Source: Antedon bifida
Lineage: Eukaryota > Echinodermata > Crinoidea > Comatulida > Antedonidae
NCBI GenBank assembly: GCA_963402885.1
Contig: OY727095.1
Coordinates: 6,949,001-7,013,000, forward strand
Length of the DNA stretch: 64,000 bases
Direction: 5' to 3'
Made by a program: the position numbers and the translations under genes. The notes under the pieces were generated by a model, which was not told where the DNA came from, ran no database searches, and saw nothing but the letters and a program-made list of their open reading frames with translations. Shown piece by piece: positions 1 to 11,300 of this stretch; the stretch's first letter is position 1; each line of letters starts with the position of its first letter.

Positions 1-188
1 AGAGGAAATACTTTTATATTTGTTGGTTCTTTATTTTGTAGTTGTTTATTTATTTCAGTTCTTTATATTTTTGTATTGCACATGACAGAATATATAAAAG
101 AGAAAGGAATCTGTATAGTATGGTACATTTTTTATTCTTTACATCATAGATTTTTGTTAAATAAGTTAAAATAAAGCATTTATCTAAC

Positions 189-3100
189 CTTCCATAGCAG
201 GATTTTCATCATATATTGGCTTGACATGACCACTAAAGAACAGCTCCTTGTTTTTCTCAATCATACCAGTATCAAATGGGCACATGTGGGTGTTCTTGTC
301 ATAAACACTAAAAAAGAAAATGTAAAATTATACGAACCTATTCCTAACATTAGCCTGCTACTAAAACATATGTGTTGTTTACCTAGGCATAAATTATCAA
401 ACAAAATCTTTACTCACCTGAAATTTGTGATCTTATGTTGAGGGCGTTCGTCAGCACTGACTATTTCTGCTTCTTCTCCAGTAAAAAGCGACAATCGAGG
501 ATCCGTTAAAGCAATAAACTCATCCACCTGTTAATATAATAAAATTACAATGAAACCTCTCCATGAGGACACCCCTATTTAGGGAAAAACTTTATAACCT
601 ACTTAAAATACATGAACTATTGTCAACTTTGAACTTACTGCATCTTCAGGGTCACCAGGAAACATTTTAAGTTCACGGTCATCAAGAAGTTGTCGACATT
701 CACGGCAACGAGAAGGTGGGAGCTAAAAACAAATAATAGCAAAACAGTAAAATTAAGAAAATAGCTGCAGGTTCCGTTTTAAAATTCTCCTCATCCATGC
801 TACTGAATTTTTGGAGAATTAGGGCAGTGCTGGAAAGGGTAAATAATAAAAACATCAAATTACAACTTTGGAATATGGTCTTTTTTGTGAAGAAAGTTAT
901 ATAGAAAGTTAACATCATTCACTAACTGAATCATGAGCAAGAGAGAGTCCCTAAATTGGCAGAAGAATTGAAAGAATGTAGTTGAAAAGTGTTAAAAGTC
1001 CACTGCACGATAATCGTTAGAATGGCACCATGCGAATGGACATTATCAACCTTGAAATATCCATGGATTGCAAGATTTTTAAGCTCTGTCTACACTATCA
1101 AACTTTATGTGACAACAAAATGTGATATGGACATGATGTCATATCACTACCATATTTGGACATATCACTACCATATTTGGGCACATCACACTTTTTTTGT
1201 CAAACTAGTTTGATAGTGTAAACAGAGCTGTAGACAAGAAACCAAAAAACAATCTTGCTTCCACAAAAATTACTCACGTTCTCTTCAGTAGTCATTGATT
1301 TCATTGAAGGTTTAGCATCATCAGTTTTTGTGCGTAGATTACGACTGAAAGAACACAACAAAGTACATAAGTTTATTTGTTTATTCTTTGCAACAAATAA
1401 ACATTCAAACGGGAAACATTTACTGAAAGGATACTGCTAAGCTAGAGATGATAGAAAATGGGGTATTGTGGGTTTTAGATCTTTCTTTATCTATCTTTCT
1501 GGTACATTTTTGTGCATCTCCTGAATCGCAATTTCATTTTGCATCATAAGCATTGATCGCACTGGATTTAAATTTGGTCAAATTAAGCAATGGCCAAGAT
1601 TTGGAAAGGACAGGCACAACTGTCATCAATTGGGAGAGGCCTTTGCCCAGCAGTGGGACAATATGGGCTGAAGAAAGAGAGAAGAAACAGAGTCGCCGGC
1701 TGAATTGACCAAGAAAAGTCAAATCCAAACACTGGCTACAATTCCCACAGGGTTAAAGTAACCAAGTCCAGTAGTTACTTTTACCAACCGCTGCTTTCCC
1801 AGTAAAAGTTACCATGGTCTCGGTAAAACTAACCATGCGGCTAAAAAGTAAAATCCGAACGTACGACTCATGTTAACAAATGCGAGTCAGTCGTTTTTAA
1901 CATCACAGTTAAATTTTGGTAAAATTATGGTAAAAGTAACTGCATGAAAATATTCAAGTGCGAACAATGGTCAAATCTTCCGATGACATTGGGTAAAGCT
2001 AAAGTGGTTAAATTTACCATTTTTCAAGTCCAGAGCGAACATGGCTTTACTGTTAAAGTACAGCAAGAACTTGTAAGATTTTTTAATTTAATAATCATGC
2101 AACAAGAATGTTTTCTCCTTACGTGTTGGTTCCATTATCTGAAGCTGACCCATCATCCTCCTCAATTTTTATCTTTTTTTCTGCATTTCCATTTCTCTTT
2201 TGACTGCCGTTTTGTTCCTCTTTTACATCAATATCAACATTCTTTCTCTTATTAGGCCTGTAGTAGTAACATACAATGTTAATGTCTAGAAAAAATAATA
2301 ATTATAATAGGCCGTCTTTTAGGGGGTGGAGGGATTTTTCAGGGGTAAAAAAAAATTGAAAATGACTCATTCATAGTACTCTACTTTTTACTTGGAATTG
2401 GCTTAAAATGGACTTTGAATGGATTGAATGATTTTTTGGGGCTATTTGGTGTTACTAGAAGGTGTATGAAAATCCCAAAAATTTGCGGGTGACGTCACTT
2501 TGCGAATATATTCCTATCCCTCCAATGGACAATTTGTAGTTTTTTGGCTATAACTTTTAAAATCTATGGAGTATATTCTAAAAAATGCTTTATTTAGAAT
2601 TTGCAAATTTCGGTCCATATTTCCAAAAAGCTGAATTGGTCAACATTCTCAAACCCATCACCCTCTATGGCCAAATCTTGTATTAGCCCATTTTAAGTCA
2701 GATAAGTGCGTTCGATACTAAATATAGGCTGGAAAAATGGTGTTTATGTAATTTGCTTACATCTTAGCAAACATTGCTGCTATACTGGGTTGCTTAGGAT
2801 CAGGTTGTTTGGACTTCTTCTCTTTTGGTGTCTTACTCAAACTCTCCTCTTTCTCCACAACCTCTCCTTGAACCACCCGTCTTCCATTGTTATTTTGTTT
2901 GGCTTTCTTGCTACTTGGTACCGATTCTTTTTTCTCATCACTCAACTCTCCATCAACCTCCATTTGTTTGCTATTCGTGTCTGTCACATCAGTTTCATCA
3001 GTGTGATTTTTAGTTTTTCCATTCATCTTACATTCAACCTCCATGCCATCACCTGATTGGTCAATTGATTTCGTACCATTTGTGCCGTTGGTAGTCTCTG

Positions 3101-4230
3101 CTACTTTTGATGTGTATGCCTCCAGGACATCATTAATCTTTGCGTAATAACCTTTCTGTTATTATGTAAAATAAACCAAATGTAATTACTGAATAATATA
3201 TGACTAAAGAAGCATCTGCAATGATGGGCTGGCAAGCTATAACAGTTTGTTTATTATTATGCCTTATTATACTTTACCTCAGTTAGTTCCTCTTGTTTAA
3301 AATCAGCATCAAGATTTTTCAGTCTACATTAAAACAAACATTTTAATTACAAAAAATGAAAACAAATACATTACATAAACAGTAAACTCTCCCAATACTG
3401 GACACCCTTGGGCTGGCCAAATATGTCTAGCTTTTTGGAAAGTCTGGTATTGGGAATGTGTTTTTAATGAAAAATGAATGTGGGACCGTATGAACATGAG
3501 ATACGTCTGGTAGGTATTGGGAGAGTTTCCGGTTTTCAGAGAGTCCTGTATTGTTTTTATGCAATTGCTCAACATTACAATAGAAATAGATAGGCATAAC
3601 TACAGTACAGTATACAATTGCTAAACAAATGTGCAAAATATTTGGCCACCTGGTTTGGATTATCTCTGGTAGATGATCATACAAAAGCTTGCTTTTCTTC
3701 ATCACAAAACCCTGAAAAATGATTAAATGGCTGTGTTATAATTAGCATTAGTATAACATATTTAAAAAGACACTTTAAAGGTTTTGCTGATTGAATATTA
3801 AAGGTCACATCTAGGCACAGGCCTAAATTACAAGTAAAAATAAAAATATTAAAGGTTCTTTAAACACTTGCCTTTTCAGTCATGTTTCCAACTTGGAAGT
3901 CATTTTCCAACTCAAACAGGCTGCAAACAAAAGAGTAAAATTCACTTTAAATGTGAACCTAGTGGGTCTTGGCCTAAGTCTATTATAGTATGCTACCTAG
4001 CTAGCCAGAGCCCAGTGGGCTAGACGTCCTACCAAGCTTTGCTAGCTAGCCTATATAGGCCTAGCCTCTAAGCCAGGCTAGAGAGATCAAAACATGTCAT
4101 GATAAATGAAAGCTAAAACAGCAGAAGATATCTTAAAATATTGGAGGCTGCTTCAGCAATGAAATATAGCAACTTACGTATCTTTAACTTGACTCGTAAC
4201 GTGAAACTCATTTTCAACTTTAGTTGGCAT
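189..4230 (-). CDS. DNMT1: DNA (cytosine-5)-methyltransferase 1, N-terminal part (gene continues left of the window)
   Basis: Maintenance methyltransferase that copies CpG methylation at replication forks in the nucleus. Ten coding exons, 5' to 3': 4230-4178, 3920-3872, 3711-3650, 3323-3278, 3155-2761, 2257-2123, 1344-1278, 722-639, 527-418, 307-189. They stay in phase and encode about 373 residues. Residues 1-90 form the DMAP1-binding domain ([29 protein letters not shown]). Residues 90-260 are a charged low-complexity linker. A PIP box, QPSIAAMF, begins at residue 192. Residues 270-373 match the start of the RFTS replication-foci domain ([36 protein letters not shown]). The rest of RFTS, CXXC, BAH and the catalytic domain must lie to the left. 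The start ATG is the first in frame, just before the DMAP1 domain. Odd points are a GC-AG intron after exon 2 and Asp at one expected RFTS zinc ligand. The family assignment is firm; the borders are read by eye. Confidence 0.93.
1081..1229. mobile_element. MITE family A, copy A1
   Basis: Terminal inverted repeats start AAGCTCTGTCTACACTATCA and end in the reverse complement. The interior has the family block ATGGACATGATG and repeated CATATTTGGGCA units. It lies in DNMT1 intron 7. Confidence 0.85.
1600..1690 (+). mobile_element. Truncated 3' remnant of a non-LTR retrotransposon
   Basis: The plus strand reads GGAGAGGCCTTTGCCCAGCA followed by a GTGGGACAATATGGGCTGA-type stretch, the familiar end of the reverse-transcriptase ORF in RTE-like and related LINEs (peptide [15 protein letters not shown]). 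No other RT motifs are near, so this is a dead 5'-truncated copy in DNMT1 intron 7. The exact clade is not resolved. Confidence 0.5.
3388..3565. repeat. Dispersed fold-back repeat, family D copy 1
   Basis: It starts with CTCTCCCAATACTGGACACC and ends with GGTATTGGGAGAG plus CGGTTTTCAGAGAG. It shares this layout with 51945-52112, including the core GTCTGGTATT. It lies in DNMT1 intron 3. Confidence 0.55.
3712..3871 (-). other. GC-AG intron 2 of DNMT1
   Basis: On the minus strand exon 2 ends in AAG and the intron begins GCAAGT, ending TTTTTCAG. Only this GC donor keeps the frame and gives the family sequence [13 protein letters not shown] across the junction. A GT two codons further on would insert extra residues and shift the phase. 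Confidence 0.75.
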
Positions 4231-5397
4231 TTCTTTTAGAAGAATACAAACAGCTTTCACAACAACACGAATAAAGAAATCACGATCAAACACAAAACAC
4301 ACTTTGGCTCACTTTTCGCGCCCTTACCATTTTAAGGTCAGGTCGGGTAAATCCAACTGGAAACAACTACTTTCATATATAGGGATTAAAATGCAAGATA
4401 TATTTTCTGAATTATTCAATAATCATTATGTATCATACAAAGTCCTTTTAAAAACATTAAACTCTATCGTAATTAATTGCAATACTTATCTAGATGCATT
4501 TATAGATAGTTATATATACGCAGCCAATATTTGTACTTAACCTGCCACATGAAGTGTGTGGATTCTTCCATTTCTTAAGCGATCAAGTTCAATTGAGTTC
4601 AACAACCTTGTGACGTCACATCCTAATTCTTTTAATATGGAGCGCCATCACTGCCTTCAGCAACAGCTTTCTATTCCGATTACTGATAAATACTTTATAG
4701 ATAGGAAAAATTGATTTATTTTACTTCAAAAATATTTTACGAGGGTGGTCCATCCAGCAGCCGAAGCTGATTATGCCGTAAATGTGTGATAAATGCCTGG
4801 AAACATGGATAAATTATTTATTATGATGGTGTTAAAGTAAGGAGAGGTTTCTTGTGTTCTGCGTGCACGCATATCACTTGCTGCTGCATGTTTGTATTCT
4901 ACTAGAGAAGACGACGACGCAACGCAAGTTCAAATATCGCCTCTGATTGGTCAATCCGCTTGCGTTGAGTCTCATAATTGATTTACAGCACTAATTCCCA
5001 TATGCTACCCTAACGTATCGTATAATTTTTTTTATGTCGATATAAACATTGTAATTAATAACAACTTTAGTAATATTTTCAGTTTTTTTATTTTATTGGT
5101 AATTTGTACAATAATTACAAACGAAAGAAAAACAAAATATTGTAGGTGGTACTTTGTGGCAATCTTGACATTACAAATTTATTATAGGAGCCACCTTCTA
5201 CGGTATATATTATACCAAAGATCTTATATACTATAGTTATAAGATCTTTGATTATACTGTATTTTATTTGTTGGAAATAAAATATGGCTTGTCCCTACTG
5301 TTTCAAACATTATACATATTGACTGTAATATTTATTAATTACTGGAAGTTGTCTAAAGAAGGTGCGTAGCAGCCCACGATATCACCAGTCTATTCGT
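4231..5397. other. Spacer upstream of DNMT1; likely promoter region
   Basis: No convincing coding region is present. The DNMT1 5' UTR and promoter must lie at the low-coordinate end, but I see no clear TATA box in the first 200 bases. A worn MITE family B core with a CCAAT-type GATTGGTCAA motif lies at 4907-4975. The rest is AT-rich. A local inverted stretch around 5205-5255 pairs AAAGATCTTATA with TATAAGATCTTT. Confidence 0.6.
4907..4975. mobile_element. MITE family B remnant
   Basis: GACGACGCAACGCAAG, then GATTGGTCAATCCGCTTGCG and TTGCGTTGAGTC, match the interior of the family B copies nearby. Both terminal GGTTCCCACTAG motifs are missing. Confidence 0.6.
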
Positions 5398-6523
5398 GCT
5401 TGGTTCCCACTAAATACATAACACAAGGACGTAACGCAACACAAGGACGTAACGCAACATAAGAACGTAACGCAATAAAAGGACGTAACGCAACACAAAG
5501 ACGTAACGCAACACAAGAACGTAACGCAACACAAGAACGTGACGCAATACAAGGACGTGATGCAACACAAGGGCGTAACGCAACACAAAGACGTAACGCA
5601 ATACAAGGGCGTAACATAACAAAAGGGCGTAACGCAACACAAGGACGTAACGCAACATAAGGATGTATACAACGCAACATAAGGACGTATACAACGCAAC
5701 GTAGGACGTAACGCAACCTAAAGCTTGGTTCCCACTAGAACGTAACGCAAGGACGTAAACGCAACGCAAGCGTTTTAACCAATGACAAGCGAAGTTATAG
5801 ACAGTTAGCAATCACAAGCGAATAAGCCATCGCTTGTGATTGGTCAATTCACTTGCGTTGCGTTACGTCCTTGCGTTGCGTCGCTAGTGGGAACCACGCT
5901 TTAAGCTTGGTTCTCACTAGGACGCAACGCAAGGACGTAGACGCAGTTGACCAATGACAACCAACAGTTCGAATAATTCATCGCTTGTGATTGGTCAAAT
6001 CCCTTACGTTGCGTTACGTCGCTGTGTTGCGTCTCTAGTGGGAACCATGCATAAGTGATTTGACCAATCATAAAGGTGGTTCTCACTAGAACGTAACGCA
6101 GCGACGTATCAACGCAAAGTGCTGTATTGCGTAATCACAAGTGGGAACCGACGACGCAATAGTGCTGCAAACATCGTAGGTTTGATTTCACGCAGGCGGG
6201 GGCAAACACAATGTTTGGAAGGGCATTTTGTTACGTTGCGTATATTGCGTTACGTTGCGTCGCTAGTGGGAACCAAGCTTTAGATATGAACTGTCGCTTG
6301 TGTTGCGTCTACTTTCTTGCATTGCGTCTATAGTGGGAACCCAGATTTACCTCGGTTCTCACTATGTCCCACTATGACGCAATTCAAGGACTACGTAAGT
6401 GCAACGCAAGTGATCTGACCAATCACGGTGACGCGGTGGCTCATTAAAACTGTCCTCGCTTGTGATTGGCCAACCCACTTACGTTGCGTCTACGTCGTTG
6501 TGACCAAGTGGGAACCAAGCTTT
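5398..6523. mobile_element. Cluster of about six MITE family B elements
   Basis: Family B has ends AAGC(T/G)TGGTTCCCACTAG and the inverse, enclosing ACGCAACGCAAGGACGTA and CCAATCACAAGCGA-type blocks. Sub-copies lie at about 5398-5720 (expanded internally), 5721-5902, 5904-6051, 6072-6282, 6283-6350 (half) and 6352-6523. The copy at 6072-6282 carries the longer subfamily core with GTGGGAACCGACGACGCAA and GGTTTGATTTCACGCAGGCG. Confidence 0.85.
5412..5720. repeat. 18-bp minisatellite inside a family B MITE
   Basis: About 16 tandem copies of a unit close to CACAAGGACGTAACGCAA. The period is a multiple of three, so all minus frames read open over 100-130 codons with monotonous Leu/Cys/Val/Thr/Arg repeats. 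These reading frames are by-products, not genes. Confidence 0.9.
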
Positions 6524-8342
6524 AATTACGTCGACCTACGAATATACATGAATTATTCATACTAATAAATAAGAATTATGAAATTGAATAACAAAAGTCT
6601 ATTCTGACTCGTATAGAACATTCAGCATTTGAAACCTAACATTATTTTAAGTACGTGTATTAATCAGATGTAAAAATATATCTATTTCGTGATTTCCTTT
6701 AAATTTCGTCTTCTAAAAAGGTAATACTTTAATTATATGTGTCTATGTCATACCATATTAATCAATTTTTAGCGCTGATATTAATATGCTCAGACCTATG
6801 CTCCAATGAATTCATGACATGCATTATACAAAAATCTTAAATTATGAATTGTATTTTTATTTTATTTATTCATTATTACTTAGTTCAATTCATTGTTCTA
6901 TAAATTCATGAACTATATTCCAAGGCGCTTGACGGGAAGACTTCACAAATATAAGTATGTATTTTCGAAAGGGGAAGATAAAATCTCTATTTTCGTCAAT
7001 ACGCATTGTAATTCACTGTGATCGATTCGACAGAGAATTTCAGACCGTTCGTGCCTCTCTGTCACATGGAACTCTTGTCGTCAGATCTTTATTTCTTGAT
7101 ACACGACATCTTAGATCGCAGCGATCACAGTTAAGGCAAACACATTTTGTCAATGCAAGCAAATAATAAATCGACATTTGGTTGCTTTTAAGGCATGACG
7201 TTTTATGCCTCGTAGGCTACATGATCCATGCTGTTTCAAACCAATGGTGATGATTCCAATTGTCACTTTCAGGATCGACCGCGGATGGTTGTTTCGAGAC
7301 TATTTTGCACACAGCAAACACTGTTCATATGCAACTTATCGGACGGTATACCGACAATCAAAAGTAAAAGTTTCAATATTCCCAACAACTAATTCGTTCC
7401 ATCACCATCAATATTCATTCCCTGATGTTTATATTTCAGTGTTCCCGATCAATCCGTTATTTGGATACCTGAATAGCATTAAAGTCTGGAATTTGAGAGG
7501 CAACCAGAATAGCATTGAAGTCTGGAATTTGAGGCTATCAAACTTGGCGGAATGTTTTTTAGTTGTATCGCCTACGCTTGTGAATTGGCGGAGGTCTACA
7601 GTCACCTGTATATAAAGATAACAAGGATAGTAAATACAACAATATTTAGAATATATAATTTATATTTAGAAGACTTGAACTCGTCACTTTCGACGAGTTT
7701 AGTTATGTCTAAGATGGCTACAGGATTCGTCGTAACAAACTCGATAGACATATTTTTAACTGTGAAAGTCTGTATTTTAGAGATTTCACAAACTTTTAAA
7801 ATTTTAAAAATAGTATATCTTTGTTTTAATTCACAGTCTCTCATTTCCTTTAGTTGTTTTACCTATGTAGGCCGCCTAGGCCTACATGGTTGTGGTTTTT
7901 AAGCACATAAGAGACGATTTACTGTAGGCCAAAACACCGTTATCATCCCAAAGTCATTGTCTTTTTATGTTGTGAATATTCAAGTCGTCAGCCTTTCGAT
8001 TTTGTCTAACATCCCAGCTCGAGTAGGCAAACGTTTGTCTATCTTGTTCACATATTAAATATGTAATGCTACATTTATATAGCGCTCTATTTCACGAAGA
8101 TCAGAGTGCTGTGGACTTAGATGTTTCACCTTTTCAACAACAACATTCTTCTCCCCTAACTATCGGGTCACCGGCAGTATGCACTATTACGTCTGTCCAC
8201 GACAGTGGCTCAGTGTATGAACTAGTACACCGGGGTAACTCCCTACTCGCCTCGAAAGATGTACTAGGTTTTTTAAAGTTTGCATGAGCTAGATGTGTAC
8301 ACTGTACCTATGGTTTATAGTCTTTATCCGAGAAGACTTGTT
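6524..8342. other. Spacer between DNMT1 and the EGFL7-like gene
   Basis: AT-rich with no supported gene. Plus-strand frames at 6957-7166, 7205-7615 and 8066-8287 have no family resemblance apart from a short EMI-like peptide near 7315-7370 (see findings). A 36-bp direct duplication (GAATAGCATT(A/G)AAGTCTGGAA) sits at 7471-7533. The EGFL7-like 3' UTR should begin at 8342 and run leftward. Confidence 0.6.
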
Positions 8343-11300
8343 CTACCACCAGAACCATGCAGGCGATTCATACAAATGGAACTTACAATATGCTAGTTTT
8401 TCCTCTAAAAGTGACACTTGTTCACTCAATGATGGAATGATTTCAATCTGTGATATATGACCATCATTAATAATCTGATTAACTGGGAATACATTCTTCG
8501 GTGGCTCTGATGACGATTTCGTTGTTGTTTCAAAAAGTGTCTTGTTTTTTAGAAATGTCCTTAATTCTTTAACCTCCTGAAATTCATAAAATAAACAAAT
8601 TAATTAATCAAATACTCCTTATGTTAAACTTTATTATCTACCGTTTACTACTAGGGAAAAATATCTGGTGGCTCTGGTGTACAGTACGGTAGCAATACAA
8701 CGCTCCTAAATAGGCCTAACATTTATATTTGCATGTGGTTTGGAAAGGGTATATTATAGCCTGTAGGTCCTAAATAAAATAAGTTTTACCGTTTCAAGAA
8801 GTTCGACCCTGACCATCAAAAACTCAAATTCGGGATGACACATCAAACAAACTGGAAAAAAGGAGAAAGATTGTGCTAATTTAAACAACAAAAGTGTTTC
8901 GGATCTGTTGAGGTGTTCTATTATTTAATGTTAAATAATGAAATAACATTTTTATAAAGATGAAAACGTCACTAATAGGCCTACCTTCACAACTTTTGCC
9001 GTCTGTGGAAAGTTTATAACCTTGATTACAGCCGCAAGAATAACTTCCGTTGGTGTTCTTACACAGTTGACTGCAGCCATGGTAATTTGTGTTGCATTCG
9101 TTGATATCTGGAAATATAAATAAATATGCGAAGATGTGAAAATGGAATAATATTGAATGGTTTCTTCAGCAGGAAAGTGTGAAACGTTCCACTACCATCT
9201 GGTTTCAGTGTAAACATTTTTGCTGATGTCAACGCCCTCTATGTTACATATTTTACAAAACTTCATTTTTACAGTGGATTTGAGAACTTAAGTATGCCTA
9301 TATACCTATGAACAGATATTCGAATATGCTAGATTTTAGTCAAGGGAGCTCTCACTATTCCCGAAACATTTTGGTTAACATTATGCATTGTCGTACTAGA
9401 AGTAGTGTCTCTAGAGTGTATCTAGGCCTACATATAGAAATGTTGGGAGAGGAAGAAGAAACTGGTAGGCAAAACGTTATGCCCCTATGGAACAAGGATG
9501 AAATTATTCAGCTTATCATACCGACGAGGCCTACTGATGACGTCGTCACGCCCAATCGTTATGTCAATAACAATTAGCAAAGATCGACTTTATTACAGAG
9601 AATATTTAACGTAGATTAGGATGTCATGAATAATTAGACGAAAACAATAAGAATGGAATTCACAAAGGACTACATGTTACCTACTGTTTTGGGGTAAATG
9701 CCCTCAAGATAACTTACAACAGACATAATACATTAAGTTAATGGATTGAGAAATTCACTGTTACTCGGGATGGTTTTGAAATCCCCGAACCATTTAATTG
9801 AAACATGGAATTTGTCTAAATTAGGAGATGTTTTGCATCTGTTTGCCATCAACTGCATTCATGCAGCATCAGTGTTGAAATTAGATTTATCTTTTATTAA
9901 AATTACCTTGATAATATTCAGGGATATCTGAACACTTAATTCCTAGTTTTCTAGAGTAAAAATATACATTTAATTAAAACATGGAATTCGTCTATTAGGA
10001 GATGTTCTGCATTTTACAGTGCTCAGAAAATTGTTCGTTTTCGGGGATATATCTGAAAATCTGATGACCCGAGGTTTCAAAATAAAAGGTAGAAATAAAC
10101 GTCAAAATACCGTTACTCACATTGTATTGTTGAAGGTTTTGTTCAAAGTTCTTTCTAAATATTTGTATCATAGACTTGATTTATTCTTATTTGCTCCTAG
10201 TTGTTTAGGGATTTATTTCATGTTTTTATAAAATGCGATTTATTGAATTTACCCCTACTATTACATATGCTCATAACTACAAACCTTTTTCACAAAACTC
10301 TCCTGTCCAACCCGACTGGCAACCACATGTTCCGGGTGAGACACATTTCCCGCCATTAATACATTTTGACGAACAGACAGCTAAAAGACAAATAAAATAA
10401 ACTTTCGTTATCACGTGCATATCTACAAAAGCCAGACTGAGACAGTCTGGATTAGTAATAATACATTGGAATAGTTTCTTTTTCTAACAAATGCATTTCG
10501 TGTTTGTTGGCCTAAATTTGACAGAAAGCATTTGAGAGTCGTTTAGTGGATCGCTTGTTCAACAAATTAAAACATCTGAATACGGTACAGCACACGGGTA
10601 GGCCTACACCTTAGGCCTACACCTTAGGGGGACACCTTAGGGGGACACGTTAAAGTCGTTTACCTTATATTTCCTGTGACACATCGGCCTATTCAAAGTG
10701 CTTTGTACTGCATAAGAACACACTTTTCAAAAGTCATCTTTAATTTTGTCTGTCATTATATCATTACATGTACTTATAATTTCTGACAGTGGATTTGAAA
10801 CAAACGTCATCTAAACGTCCGGAATTTTATATTTAGCTTATTGTGGCTTAATAATAGTATTGAATATTAGTTTATTTTATCCATGAACTGAAAATAATGA
10901 TCATGTTTTGGTACGTTTGGTTTAGTATTGACAAACTAAAAAATGACGATAATTTTAACGATTGGGATTTAATAAGATTCAATATTTTGTTTTTACAGAA
11001 TATGACAATATGACAATTTCTTTTAAAAAAATCATGCAACTAAAAAATTTGGTGATGGATGACACGTGAATTTGAAGAGTGTAAAGCTCTGTCTACACTA
11101 TCATACTTCATGTGACAAAAATGTGATGTGCCCATATATAAACATGATAATGTCATGTTTGGGCATATCACTACCAAATATGGGCACATCAAACTTGTTG
11201 TTATCATCAAACAAATTTGATAGTGTAGACAGAGCTTTAGTTCATCGTTTGTCTATAATTATATCATTAAGATTCTGACAAATAGATTGACATAAACGTC

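Noticed and set aside
5382..5811. Three overlapping minus-strand frames of 105-133 codons
   Set aside because: They are translations of the 18-bp minisatellite in three registers; low complexity with no start or splice context.
10095..10125. GTGAGTAA word suggesting miR-126
   Set aside because: Only eight bases agree with the mature microRNA and no stable hairpin surrounds it.
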